DNA of 61,592 nucleotides from DATEHQ01 sp035279525 (GTDB lineage: Bacteria; Chloroflexota; Dormibacteria; Dormibacterales; Dormibacteraceae). Location of the stretch: NCBI GenBank assembly GCA_035279525.1, contig DATEHQ010000068.1, positions 1-61,592 of the forward strand. The letters run 5' to 3'. The position numbers were made by a program, and so were the translations under genes. Positions 43,728-53,034 of this stretch are shown here, piece after piece (positions within the stretch are counted from its first letter, which is position 1; each line of letters opens with the position of its first letter). The notes beneath the pieces were generated by a model. The model was given only the letters and a program-made list of their open reading frames with translations. It did not search any database and had not been told where the DNA came from.

Positions 43728-45566
43728 GTGGGCATCAGCACGAAAGAGATCTCGGAAGTCATCAAAGAACGGCTCAAGGATTTCGATGCGAGCCTCGTCT
43801 CGGCGGATGTCGGGCGCATCGTCGCGACCAGCGATGGGATCGCGCAGATCTACGGGCTGCAGAACGCGATGGCGGGAGAGCTCCTCGAGTTTCCCCACGA
43901 GACATATGGACTGGCTCTCAACCTGGAGGAGGACCAGGTACGCGCGGTGATCCTCGGCGACTTCGGTCACCTTCACGAGGGGGACGAGGTGCGCACCACC
44001 GGACGCTTGCTCGAGGTCCCGGTCGGCGAGGAGCTGATCGGGCGGGTGGTGAACCCCCTTGGCATTCCCCTCGATGGAAAGGGCCCCGTCAAGACCAGCA
44101 AGACCCTGCCGATCGAAAAGATCGCCCCGGGCGTGATCACCCGGCAGCGTGTCGACAGCCCGGTCCAGACAGGCATCAAGGCCATCGACGCCATGATCCC
44201 CATCGGCCGCGGGCAGCGCGAGCTGATCATCGGCGACCGCTTCACGGGCAAGACGACCGTCCTGCTCGACACGATCATCAACCAGAAGGGCAAAGACCTG
44301 ATCTGCATCTACGTCGCGATCGGCCAGAACGCAGCGTCGATCGCACGGGTCGCGGCCACGCTCGAAGAGAACGGCGCGATGGACTACACGATCATCGTCG
44401 CCGCCACCGCGTCCGACGCCGCCTCCCTCAACTTCATCGCGCCCTACGCGGGCTGCGCGATGGGCGAGTTCTTCATGGACCAGGGCAAAGAGGTCCTGTG
44501 CTGCTACGACGACCTGACCAAGCAAGCGTGGGCGTATCGCGAGCTGTCGCTCAACCTGCGCCGGCCCCCGGGCCGTGAGGCGTACCCGGGCGACGTTTTC
44601 TACCTCCACTCGCGCCTGCTCGAGCGGGCCGCGAAGATGAGCAAGTCTCACGGAGGCGGCTCCTTGACCGCGCTGCCGGTGATCGAGACGCAGGCGAACG
44701 ATGTGTCGGCCTTCATCCCGACCAACGTGATCTCCATCACGGACGGCCAGATCTACCTCCAGGCGGACCTGTTCAACGCAGGCCAGCGCCCGGCGCTCAA
44801 CGTCGGCATCAGCGTGTCGCGCGTCGGCGGCGACGCGCAGACCAAGGCCATGCGGCAGGTGGCAGGGCAGCTGCGACTCGACCTCGCGCAGTATCGCGAG
44901 CTGGCGGCGTTCGCCCAGTTCGCATCGGACCTCGACACCGCCACCCGCAACCAGCTGGAGCGGGGCGCGCGCCTGACGGAGCTGCTGAAACAGGACAAGT
45001 ACCAGCCGGTCGCGCTCGCCGAGCAGGTGGCCGTCATCTACGCCGGAACGCAGGGCCATCTCGACAAGGTGCCAGTGGCCCGTGTGCGTGAGTGGGAGGC
45101 GGGGTTCGTTCGGTTCCTGCGGAGCGAGCAGGCCGACCTGCTCTCCGCCATCGAGAAGCAGAAGGCGCTCGACGACGGGCTTTTCGAGCGGCTGAAGGCC
45201 GCGATCTCGACCTTCAACCGTCAGTTCGGGGTCGAGGGCTACAGGTCCGAGGTGTCGCCGCCGCGTGGCCCCGAGGTGCCGCCGGCGCCCGCGCCCGAGG
45301 TGCCGCCCGGACCGCCGGCCGAAACGCCCGCGAAGCAGGTACCGGACTTGCCGCCCGAGCCCACGCCCGAGGAGCCGGCCAGGCCCGCGCCCGAGATCCC
45401 GCCAAAGACGCCCAGGGCCCGCTCGAGGCGCGACGACGACGACTCTCTTCGTCGGCCCTCCCAGCTGGACCAGATCCGGTCCGCGATCGCGGACCAACCG
45501 GCGAAGGAGCCAAGGCCGAAGCCGTCCCGGCCGGCCCCCAAGAAAAAGCCCGACGAGCCGGCCTGA
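43728..45566 (+). CDS. atpA: ATP synthase subunit alpha with 106-residue Pro-rich tail
   Basis: A 612-residue alpha subunit. Residues 1-506 are a normal alpha subunit with GDRFTGKTTVLLDT (P-loop) and YREL-S-LNLRRPPGREAYPGD-type arginine-finger region. After EGYR there is an extra 106-residue extension of low complexity, made of PEVPPAPAPEVPPGPPAE-like segments, then basic RARSRRDDDD and a final Lys-rich KPSRPAPKKKPDEPA. The standard alpha subunit ends at about 500-510 residues. GTG start. Confidence 0.96.
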   Translation: MGISTKEISEVIKERLKDFDASLVSADVGRIVATSDGIAQIYGLQNAMAGELLEFPHETYGLALNLEEDQVRAVILGDFGHLHEGDEVRTTGRLLEVPVGEELIGRVVNPLGIPLDGKGPVKTSKTLPIEKIAPGVITRQRVDSPVQTGIKAIDAMIPIGRGQRELIIGDRFTGKTTVLLDTIINQKGKDLICIYVAIGQNAASIARVAATLEENGAMDYTIIVAATASDAASLNFIAPYAGCAMGEFFMDQGKEVLCCYDDLTKQAWAYRELSLNLRRPPGREAYPGDVFYLHSRLLERAAKMSKSHGGGSLTALPVIETQANDVSAFIPTNVISITDGQIYLQADLFNAGQRPALNVGISVSRVGGDAQTKAMRQVAGQLRLDLAQYRELAAFAQFASDLDTATRNQLERGARLTELLKQDKYQPVALAEQVAVIYAGTQGHLDKVPVARVREWEAGFVRFLRSEQADLLSAIEKQKALDDGLFERLKAAISTFNRQFGVEGYRSEVSPPRGPEVPPAPAPEVPPGPPAETPAKQVPDLPPEPTPEEPARPAPEIPPKTPRARSRRDDDDSLRRPSQLDQIRSAIADQPAKEPRPKPSRPAPKKKPDEPA

Positions 45567-45573
45567 TTCATAG

Positions 45574-46449
45574 ATGCCGGCTTTCAGGGACATCGTCCGC
45601 CGGATCGATTCGATTCGGAACACCCAGAAGATCACGAAGGCCATGCAGGTGGTCGCCGCGACGCGATTGCGCCGCGCCCAGGCAGCCGTGCAGGCGACGC
45701 GACCCTACTCGGAGAAGATGATCGAGGTCCTGCAGACCGCCGGCGAGCGGGCCACCGAGTACAGGCACCCCTTCCTGGTCCGGCGCGAGGGCAAGCGGGC
45801 GGTGATGATCCTGGTCACGACCGACAAAGGACTGTGTGGGGCGATCAACGTCAACAACATCCGGGCCGCGACCCGCTACATGAATGAGCACCATGCCGAT
45901 GACCAGCGCTATGTGACGGTGGGACGCAAGGGACGTGACTTCCTGCTCCGCTATCGCCGTTCGGTGATCGCCGAGGTCAGCGGCATCGGGGACAGGCCGA
46001 CGGTGGCAGAGGTCCTTCCGGCGATCACCGTCGCGCTCGACGAATACGCGAAGGGCAACGCGGATGCCGTCCTGCTCTGCTACTCGAAATGGATCTCGAC
46101 CATGAAGCAGGAGCCGGTGGTGCAGGTGCTCATCCCGGCGGAGATCCCTGCACGCGAGAAGGCGCGGGACGCGGAGCCGCCGGCCGACTACATCTACGAG
46201 CCCGACCCGGAATCGGTGCTCGACGGCCTGCTGCCCCGTTATGTCGAGACGCAGGTCTTCCAGGCCGTGCTCGAGAACAAGGCAAGCGAGTACTCGGCCA
46301 AGATGATCGCCATGCAGAACGCCACCAACGCGGCGGGCGACCTGATCAACGCGCTGACTCTTTACGCGAACAAGGTCCGCCAGGCGGGCATCACCACTGA
46401 GCTGATGGAGATCGTGAGCGGCGCCGAAGCCATGCGGGCGTCGGGTTGA
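45574..46449 (+). CDS. atpG: ATP synthase subunit gamma
   Basis: A 291-residue central stalk subunit. The N-terminal helix has RRIDSIRNTQKITKAMQVV and the C-terminal helix MQNATNAAGDLINALTLYAN. Standard length. Confidence 0.95.
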   Translation: MPAFRDIVRRIDSIRNTQKITKAMQVVAATRLRRAQAAVQATRPYSEKMIEVLQTAGERATEYRHPFLVRREGKRAVMILVTTDKGLCGAINVNNIRAATRYMNEHHADDQRYVTVGRKGRDFLLRYRRSVIAEVSGIGDRPTVAEVLPAITVALDEYAKGNADAVLLCYSKWISTMKQEPVVQVLIPAEIPAREKARDAEPPADYIYEPDPESVLDGLLPRYVETQVFQAVLENKASEYSAKMIAMQNATNAAGDLINALTLYANKVRQAGITTELMEIVSGAEAMRASG

Positions 46450-46516
46450 ACGGGGGCCCCTCGAAATCACGGCGGGTTGCCTCTGATTTCGTGTGGAAAA
46501 TGAGGGAGGAGGCGTG

Positions 46517-47968
46517 ATGGCGAAGACCAAGCACCACGAGTCGAAGCCGGAAAAGAAGACGAAGGAAGGACACGTCAGCCAGGTCATCGGCGCCGTGGTC
46601 GACGTCCAGTTTTCCGCCGGCCAGCAGCCCGAGCTTTTCGAGGCGCTCGAGGTCAAGACCCAGGACGGCCACACCGTGGTGCTCGAGGTCGAGGGCGCCA
46701 TCGGCGACAACGTCGTGCGCACGATCGCGATGGACGCCACCGACGGGTTTCGGCGGGGCGATCCCGCGAGGGCGCTGGGAGGGCCGATCTCGGTCCCTGT
46801 CGGCGTCGAGACGCTGGGCAGGATGTTCAACGTCATCGGCGTTCCGATCGACGACGAGCCGGCGCCCGAGGGCGTGACGCGCTGGCCCATTCACCGGCCC
46901 GCTCCGCCGGTCTCGGAGCAGCAGGCGAAGGTCGAGATCCTCGAGACGGGCATCAAGGTCATCGACCTCATCTGCACTTTCGCGAAGGGCTCGAAGATCG
47001 GCCTTTTCGGGGGGGCCGGGACCGGGAAGACCGTGATCGTCCAGGAGCTGATTCGCAACATCGCCTATCAGCACAAGGGCCGCTCGGTGTTCGCAGGCGT
47101 GGGGGAGAGGACGCGCGAAGGCAACGACATGTATCACGAGATGCAGGACGCGGGTGTGCTGCCACAGACAGCGCTCGTGTTCGGTCAGATGAACGAGCCC
47201 CCTGGCGCTCGTGCGCGCGTGGGGCTGACGGGCCTGACCATGGCCGAATACTTCCGCGACGCGGAAGGCGCGGACACCCTGCTCTTCGTCGACAACATCT
47301 TCCGCTACCTCCTCGCGGGCTCCGAGGTATCCGCGTTGCTCGGCCGCATGCCGTCCGCCGTGGGATATCAGCCGACGCTGGCGACCGAGATGGGCGAGCT
47401 GCAGGAGCGAATCACCTCCACGAGCAAGGGCTCGATCACCTCGGTCCAGGCCGTTTACGTGCCGGCCGACGACTACACCGACCCGGCGATCCAGACCGTG
47501 TTCGCCCACCTCGGGGCGACGGTTCGGTTGGAGAGGTCTCTGGTCGAGATCGGAATCTACCCGGCCATCGATCCGCTGGGTTCGTCGAGCCGTTTCGTGG
47601 AGCCGTCCGTCGTGGGGCAGGAGCACTACGACACCGCGCAGGGCGTCAAGAAGACGATGCAGCGCTACAAGGACCTGCAGGACATCATCGCCATCCTCGG
47701 CATGGAGGAGCTGTCCGAGGACGACAAGCAAGCCGTGTCTCGCGCGCGCAAGATTCAACGGTTTCTTTCGCAGCCGTTCAACGTCGCGCAGAGGTTTACC
47801 GGCAGGGAGGGCAAGTCAGTTCCCATCCGCGAGACCGTTCGCGGCTTCAAGGAGATCCTGGACGGCAAGCACGACGACCTGCCCGAGCAGGCCTTCTACA
47901 TGGTGGGCACGATCGACGAGGCCAGGGCGCAGGGCGAAGCGATGAAGAAGCGATCGGATTCGCAGTGA
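46517..47968 (+). CDS. atpD: ATP synthase subunit beta
   Basis: A 483-residue catalytic subunit. P-loop GGAGTGKTVIVQEL, GERTREGNDMYHEM and the DELSEED-like segment MEELSEDDKQAVSRAR. A 17-residue Lys-rich N-terminal extension (AKTKHHESKPEKKTKEGH) precedes the usual beginning. ATG at 46517, with GGGAGGAGG. Confidence 0.97.
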   Translation: MAKTKHHESKPEKKTKEGHVSQVIGAVVDVQFSAGQQPELFEALEVKTQDGHTVVLEVEGAIGDNVVRTIAMDATDGFRRGDPARALGGPISVPVGVETLGRMFNVIGVPIDDEPAPEGVTRWPIHRPAPPVSEQQAKVEILETGIKVIDLICTFAKGSKIGLFGGAGTGKTVIVQELIRNIAYQHKGRSVFAGVGERTREGNDMYHEMQDAGVLPQTALVFGQMNEPPGARARVGLTGLTMAEYFRDAEGADTLLFVDNIFRYLLAGSEVSALLGRMPSAVGYQPTLATEMGELQERITSTSKGSITSVQAVYVPADDYTDPAIQTVFAHLGATVRLERSLVEIGIYPAIDPLGSSSRFVEPSVVGQEHYDTAQGVKKTMQRYKDLQDIIAILGMEELSEDDKQAVSRARKIQRFLSQPFNVAQRFTGREGKSVPIRETVRGFKEILDGKHDDLPEQAFYMVGTIDEARAQGEAMKKRSDSQ

Positions 47969-47975
47969 CGGCGCC

Positions 47976-48386
47976 GTGAAGTATCAGCTGCGGGTCGTCA
48001 GCGTCGAGCGCAGCCTGTTCGAGGGCGAGGTCGAGTTCGTGATCGCGAACGGCGCCGAGGGAGAGCTCGGCGTCCTCGCTCGCCACGCCCCTCTGATGAC
48101 GATCCTGAAGCCTGGACCGCTGCGGATCCAGGAGACCTTCGGTGGACCGGAGCAGGTCATCTTCGTCGGCGGTGGCTTTCTGGAGGTGCTGCCGGAACGT
48201 GTCACGGTGCTCGCCGACGTGGCGGAGCACGCGGACGAGATCTCGATCGAAAAAGCGGAGGAGGCTCGGCGTCGCGCCCAGGAGAAGCTGGCGGGCACGG
48301 TCACCTCGGCCGAGGAGATCGAGTTCCAGAACGCGCTCGCGATGGCCGAGGCGCGCTTGCGGCTGGCCCGGACACGGCGAGGCTGA
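47976..48386 (+). CDS. atpC: ATP synthase subunit epsilon
   Basis: A 136-residue subunit with the N-terminal beta-sandwich (ERSLFEGEVEFVIANGAEGE, GVLARHAPLMT) and the C-terminal helix pair ending RLARTRRG. GTG start. Completes the operon. Confidence 0.94.
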   Translation: MKYQLRVVSVERSLFEGEVEFVIANGAEGELGVLARHAPLMTILKPGPLRIQETFGGPEQVIFVGGGFLEVLPERVTVLADVAEHADEISIEKAEEARRRAQEKLAGTVTSAEEIEFQNALAMAEARLRLARTRRG

Positions 48387-48415
48387 CCCTGACGGCGTTC
48401 TACGGTTAGCTCCTG

Positions 48416-49735
48416 ATGGACAAGGTGCCGGGTCGAGACCACGCGCTGAAGATCGTCGGCGGAGCCCAGCTCGCCGGCCGGATCTGCGTGAGCGGTTCCA
48501 AGAACGCCGCTCTTCCGGAGATGGCCGCCGCGCTGCTGACGGCTGAGCCGCTCACCCTGAAAAGCGTGCCGAGGGTGACGGACTCCGCGCTCATGGCGGA
48601 GATCGTCAACGTCCTCGGCGGCGAGGCGACCGGGGAGGGCACGGTCACACTCCACACCGGGGGAGCGACGCGGACCGAGGTGCCCGACGACCTGGGCAGG
48701 CGGATGCGCGCCACCATCGTCCTCCTCGGCGCTCTGCTCGCCCGCTTCGGTCGCGCCCGAGTCCCGCGGCCGGGCGGTGACGACATCGGCGCGAGGCGTG
48801 TCGAGCAGCACCTGCGCGGTCTGCGCCAGATGGGAGCGAGCGTCACCGAGACCGAGAGCGAGATCGTCGCCGAGTCGGCCGGCCGCCTTCGCGGCGACCG
48901 CATCGTCTTCGACCTGCCGACCGTGACCGGGACCGAGAACATCCTCCTGGCAGCGGTGCTGGCCGAGGGCCGAACCGAGATCTTCAACGCGGCGCGCGAG
49001 CCGCACGTGCAGGATCTCTGCCGGCTGCTCGGCAAGATGGGTGCCAGGATCGAAGGCATCGGCACCGAGCGCCTGGTCGTGGATGGAGTACCGCGGCTCG
49101 GCGGCGCCGAGCACACGGTGATCGCCGACTACCTCGAGGCCGGCACCTACGCGATCGCGGTCGCGGCGGCGGGCGGCGAGCTGCGGATCGACTGCAGCCG
49201 CCCGGAGGACCTGCACGTCGTGCTCCTGAAGCTGGAGCAGGCGGGCGCGCGGGTCGACGTGGGCGACGGATGGTTTCGAGTCGGCCGGCAGCCGAAGTCA
49301 CGGCTGAAGCCGATCGACATGTCGACCTGGACGTTCCCCGGCTTTCCGACCGACCTCCAGGCCCAGTACATGGCGTTCATGACACAGGCCGACGGCGAGA
49401 GTGTCATCTCGGAATACGTGCACGAGAACCGGTTCCAGCACGTGCGGGAGCTGGCCAAGATGGGCGCGGGCATCGCGGTGCAGGGGCGCATCCACGCGGT
49501 GGTGCATGGCCCCTGCCGCCTGCGCGGCACCGACGTGGCCATACCTGACATCCGCTCCGGCGCGGCGCTCGTGATCGCGGCGCTGTGCGCCGAAGGCGAA
49601 AGCCTGTTGCGCAACAGCTGGCACGTCGAGCGCGGCTACGAGGACATGGCCGGCAAGCTGGCCTCGGTCGGCGCCGAGATCCAGAGCGTCAGCGTCGACC
49701 CGGACACGGTCGGCGCACCCCACACGTACGAGTAA
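48416..49735 (+). CDS. murA: UDP-GlcNAc 1-carboxyvinyltransferase MurA (Asp-type)
   Basis: A 439-residue enzyme for the first committed step of peptidoglycan. It has VSGSKNAALPEMAAALL (Lys29, Asn30), DLGRRMRATIVLLGALLARF, and PGGDDIGARRV. The catalytic Cys115 of E. coli is replaced by Asp122 in this loop; Asp at this place makes the enzyme insensitive to fosfomycin in mycobacteria and chlamydiae. ATG at 48416. Next to mreB. Confidence 0.96.
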   Translation: MDKVPGRDHALKIVGGAQLAGRICVSGSKNAALPEMAAALLTAEPLTLKSVPRVTDSALMAEIVNVLGGEATGEGTVTLHTGGATRTEVPDDLGRRMRATIVLLGALLARFGRARVPRPGGDDIGARRVEQHLRGLRQMGASVTETESEIVAESAGRLRGDRIVFDLPTVTGTENILLAAVLAEGRTEIFNAAREPHVQDLCRLLGKMGARIEGIGTERLVVDGVPRLGGAEHTVIADYLEAGTYAIAVAAAGGELRIDCSRPEDLHVVLLKLEQAGARVDVGDGWFRVGRQPKSRLKPIDMSTWTFPGFPTDLQAQYMAFMTQADGESVISEYVHENRFQHVRELAKMGAGIAVQGRIHAVVHGPCRLRGTDVAIPDIRSGAALVIAALCAEGESLLRNSWHVERGYEDMAGKLASVGAEIQSVSVDPDTVGAPHTYE

Positions 49736-49739
49736 CGAT

Positions 49740-50747
49740 TTGCTCTCGAAGAAGATCGGGATCGACGTCGGCACCTCGACACTCCTGATCTTCGTCAAAG
49801 GTGAGGGGATCGTCCTCAACGAGCCGTCCCTGGTCGCCGTGAACCGGGACGGCACGCGCATCCTCGCGGTCGGCACGCAGGCGCTCGAGATGGTCGGTCG
49901 CGCGCCCGAGTCGATACAGGTGGTGCGGCCCATGCGCGACGGTGTCATCGCCGATTTCGCCGTCACCGAGGGCATGCTCCATCACTTCGTCAACAAGGTC
50001 CAGGGGCGCCAGCGAGTGTTCAAGCCGGAGATCATGATCTGCGTCCCGTCCGGGGTGACATCCGTCGAGCGCCGCGCGGTGACGGAGGCCGCGATCTCCG
50101 CGGGCGCCCGGCAGGCCTGGCTCATCGACGAGCCTCTCGCCGCAGCGATGGGGGCGGGCCTCCCGATCGCGGAGCCCCGCGGCAGCGCCATCTGCGACAT
50201 CGGCGGGGGCACCACCGAGGTCGCTGTCATCTCCCTGTCCGGCATGGTGGTCGCGCACTCGATTCGCGTCGGCGGCGACCGCATCGACGACGCGATCACC
50301 GCCTACGTGAAGCGCAAGCACAACCTGCTGATCGGCGAGCGCACGGCCGAAGCGGTGAAGATCTCGGCCGGGTCTGCGCTGACGATGAAGGAGCCGCGGA
50401 CCGCCGAGGTGCGCGGCCGAGACGTCATCTCCGGACTGCCCCGCAACCTGGAGGTGACGTCGACCGAGATCACGGAAGCGATCCAGGAGCCGCTGAGGCT
50501 GATCGTCGGCGCCGTGCGAGATGTGCTTCAGGAGACGCCGCCTGAGCTGTCGGCCGACATCCTGGAGGGGGGCATCGTGCTTTCCGGTGGCGGCGCCAAG
50601 CTCCGCGGGCTCGATCGATTCATCGCCATGCACACCGGTATCCCTGCCCTTGTCGCCGACCACCCGCAGACCTCGGTCGTGCGCGGGACCGGCTTTGCGC
50701 TGGAGAACTTCGAGGTGCTCAGGCGCACTCAGGGTTACCTCGGTTAG
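49740..50747 (+). CDS. mreB: Rod-shape protein MreB
   Basis: A 335-residue actin homologue. GIDVGTSTLLIFVKGEGIVLNEPSLVA (start GIDVGTSTLLIF), CDIGGGTTEVAV, and VLSGGGAKLRGLD match the phosphate and adenosine loops. It suggests rod or elongated growth. mreC and mreD do not follow. TTG start. Confidence 0.96.
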   Translation: MLSKKIGIDVGTSTLLIFVKGEGIVLNEPSLVAVNRDGTRILAVGTQALEMVGRAPESIQVVRPMRDGVIADFAVTEGMLHHFVNKVQGRQRVFKPEIMICVPSGVTSVERRAVTEAAISAGARQAWLIDEPLAAAMGAGLPIAEPRGSAICDIGGGTTEVAVISLSGMVVAHSIRVGGDRIDDAITAYVKRKHNLLIGERTAEAVKISAGSALTMKEPRTAEVRGRDVISGLPRNLEVTSTEITEAIQEPLRLIVGAVRDVLQETPPELSADILEGGIVLSGGGAKLRGLDRFIAMHTGIPALVADHPQTSVVRGTGFALENFEVLRRTQGYLG

Positions 50748-50785
50748 CGGTCTGACACGCGCCCCCATCGGCTGCGTTCCGCGGC

Positions 50786-50810
50786 CACTTCCCCGGCGAG
50801 CGGGGAAGTG
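50786..50810 (+). terminator. Hairpin after mreB
   Basis: CACTTCCCC (50786-50794) and GGGGAAGTG (50802-50810) form a perfect 9-bp stem with a 7-nt loop, 39 nt after mreB. There is no T-tract, so it could be a weak terminator or processing site. Confidence 0.55.
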
Positions 50811-50827
50811 ACCTCTCCATCGTTCGG

Positions 50828-51937
50828 GTGACTCCATCCTCGACCGGGCTGCACCTCGTGATCGACGGTTCCGGCCTCGAGCGGCCGCGGGCCGGCGTCG
50901 GTGTCTACACGGTGCAGATCGTCCACGCGATGGCGGTGGAAAGACCGGACTGGAGGTTGAGCGCGTTTGGTCCGCCGGGTGGCTTTGCCCTCGTCCCGAA
51001 CACCGGCTACCGGCTGCTTCCGCAGACGCGCTTCATCGGCCGCCACGTGCGCTGGCCGGCGCAGGTCAGGCGCCTCAAGCCCAACGCCTACTTCGGCCCG
51101 GCGGGCGTCATGCCCCTCGGTGGGATCGGATGTCCCGCGGTGATCACCGTCCACGACCTTGCCATCTATCGCAATCCGCGGTGGTTCCCGGCCCGCCAGC
51201 CGTTGAGCGTCCGGCTCGTGGTGCCGCGTTCGGTGCTCCGCGCCGGCGTGATCGTGGCCGTCTCGGAAAACACGGCGCGAGATGTGGTCGACGTGTTCGG
51301 CGTCGACCGGTCGCGGATCGAGGTCGTGCCGCATGGCGTCGCGCCCGCCTTTCAGCCGATCCGCGGAGAGGAGCTCGCGGCCGCGCGCGCGCGGCTCAAC
51401 CTGCCGGAGCGCTTCATCCTTTTCGTCGGGACGATCGAGCCCCGCAAGAACCTGGAGACCCTGCTCGAAGCGTGGGCGATGATGCGCGACAGGCCGGACC
51501 TCGTCGTGGTCGGCTCCTTCGGCTGGCACTACGAGGCCATCCGCGAGCGTTTGGGCCGGCTCGGCCCCAGCGTGCACCACATCGATTCGCTCGCGCCCGC
51601 CGATCTGCCCGCCGTCTACAGCATGGCTCGCGTGCTAGCCCATCCGGCCTGGTACGAGGGCTTCGGGCTCACGCCGCTCGAAGCGATGGCGTGCGGCACG
51701 CCGGTGGTGGTCTCCGATTCGTCGAGCCTGCCCGAGGTGGTGGAGGATGCCGGCCTGCTCGTGCCGCCCGGTGACGCGGATGCGTGGCGCAAGGCGCTGG
51801 AGCGGGTGATCGGCGACACAGAGCTCGCGGCCGGGATGCGCAGGCGAGGCATCCTGCGCGCCGCTCAGTTCAGCTGGAGCCGAGCTGGCAGGTTGACGTG
51901 GCAGGCGATCGATGACGCGATCTCGAAGGGGGCCTAG
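50828..51937 (+). CDS. GT4-family glycosyltransferase
   Basis: A 369-residue GT-B enzyme of the GT4 family (retaining). It has the N-terminal GSGLERPRAGVGVYTVQI, FVGTIEPRKNLETLLEAW, and HPAWYEGFGLTPLEAMACGTPVV (E-x-G-F-G-x-x-x-x-E). Sugar and acceptor unknown. GTG start. Its stop interlocks with that of the next, convergent gene in CTAG. Confidence 0.88.
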   Translation: MTPSSTGLHLVIDGSGLERPRAGVGVYTVQIVHAMAVERPDWRLSAFGPPGGFALVPNTGYRLLPQTRFIGRHVRWPAQVRRLKPNAYFGPAGVMPLGGIGCPAVITVHDLAIYRNPRWFPARQPLSVRLVVPRSVLRAGVIVAVSENTARDVVDVFGVDRSRIEVVPHGVAPAFQPIRGEELAAARARLNLPERFILFVGTIEPRKNLETLLEAWAMMRDRPDLVVVGSFGWHYEAIRERLGRLGPSVHHIDSLAPADLPAVYSMARVLAHPAWYEGFGLTPLEAMACGTPVVVSDSSSLPEVVEDAGLLVPPGDADAWRKALERVIGDTELAAGMRRRGILRAAQFSWSRAGRLTWQAIDDAISKGA

Positions 51938-52998
51938 TCGAGCAGCTCCCTGATCACGCCGACGATTCCCTCGGCGGTCTTCTCCCACGTGAACCTCGCG
52001 GCCCGCGCCCTCGCGGCGCGCCCGAGCTTCGTGCGCAGCGCCGTGTCGCGCAAACCGGTGTCCAGGACGCCGGCCAGGTGCTCGGCGTCGGCGGCGGGGT
52101 GAAAGTAGAGCGCCGCCTCGCCACCGACCTCAGGCAGCGATGAGGCCTTGGCCGCGACCACGACCTTGCCCCGCGCCATGGCTTCGAGCACCGGCAGGCC
52201 GAACCCCTCGTAGAGGCTCGGCACGATGACAGCGCTCGCCTTCTTGTAGAGGAGTTCCAGCGTCGGCGCGTCGACTCGACCCAGCACCCGACATCGCTTC
52301 GAGTCGCGAAGTCGCGAAGCGAGCCCTGCATCGCGTTCGGGACCAGCGACCACCAGCGTCACACCGTCGAGTCGCTCGATCGCGGCCAGGGCAGCGGCCT
52401 GGTTCTTGCGCGCCTCCACCCGGCCGACCTGGAGCACGAAGTTTCCGTCGACACCGAGCTCCGCGAGCCGGCCCGCCGGCGCCGCGGAGTCTTTCGACGG
52501 CTTGACCCCGAGCGGCACCACCCGCACGCGTTCGGGCTTGAGTCCGTAGAGCTCCACCAGGTCGGCCCTGGTGGACTCCGACACCGCGATCAGCAGCGGG
52601 CAACGAATCGCAGCCCAACGCGTTGTCAGCTGGAGGTATGCCCTCTCCGCCGCGGAATAGGCCTCGGGGTGCCGCTCGAACGCGAGGTCGTGGACGACCG
52701 TCAGGCTTCTGCCAGGCCAGCCGAACGGGATCGCGTGCGACGGTACGAAAAGGAGGTCGGGCCGGCGCCGCGCCAGCGCGATCGGAAGGCGGACCTGCGT
52801 CCAGAGGCGGTGGAAAGGGAGCACCGTCACGTCCACGCCGAGACCTGAGCGGGCGCGCGAGGCGAGAAATCTCCACCGCAGCTCAGGCCCCGCCGAGGCC
52901 AGGCGCGCGCACACTTCCCGCGCGTAGACCTCGGTCCCGGTCATCACGGCTCGAGTGGCTGGATTGATGTCGACAGCTACGGTTTTCGAGTTCGGCAT
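51934..52998 (-). CDS. GT4-family glycosyltransferase
   Basis: About 354 residues. QVGRVEARKNQAAALAAIE and PSLYEGFGLPVLEAMARGKVV are typical GT4 motifs. The ATG at 52998 (MPNSKTVAVDINPATRAV) is favoured over a GTG six codons earlier. It is transcribed opposite to its neighbours, though its function seems part of the same glycan island. Confidence 0.85.
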   Translation of the reverse strand: MPNSKTVAVDINPATRAVMTGTEVYAREVCARLASAGPELRWRFLASRARSGLGVDVTVLPFHRLWTQVRLPIALARRRPDLLFVPSHAIPFGWPGRSLTVVHDLAFERHPEAYSAAERAYLQLTTRWAAIRCPLLIAVSESTRADLVELYGLKPERVRVVPLGVKPSKDSAAPAGRLAELGVDGNFVLQVGRVEARKNQAAALAAIERLDGVTLVVAGPERDAGLASRLRDSKRCRVLGRVDAPTLELLYKKASAVIVPSLYEGFGLPVLEAMARGKVVVAAKASSLPEVGGEAALYFHPAADAEHLAGVLDTGLRDTALRTKLGRAARARAARFTWEKTAEGIVGVIRELLD

Positions 52999-53034
52999 GG
53001 ATTCCGGTCTGGCCACGACCTTAAGCTATCGCCC

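Noticed and set aside
42681..45644. A 987-codon open frame on the minus strand opposite atpF, atpH and atpA
   Set aside because: High-GC codon bias of real genes opens long antisense frames. The translation is Arg/Leu/Gly-rich without domains, and the plus-strand genes are certain.
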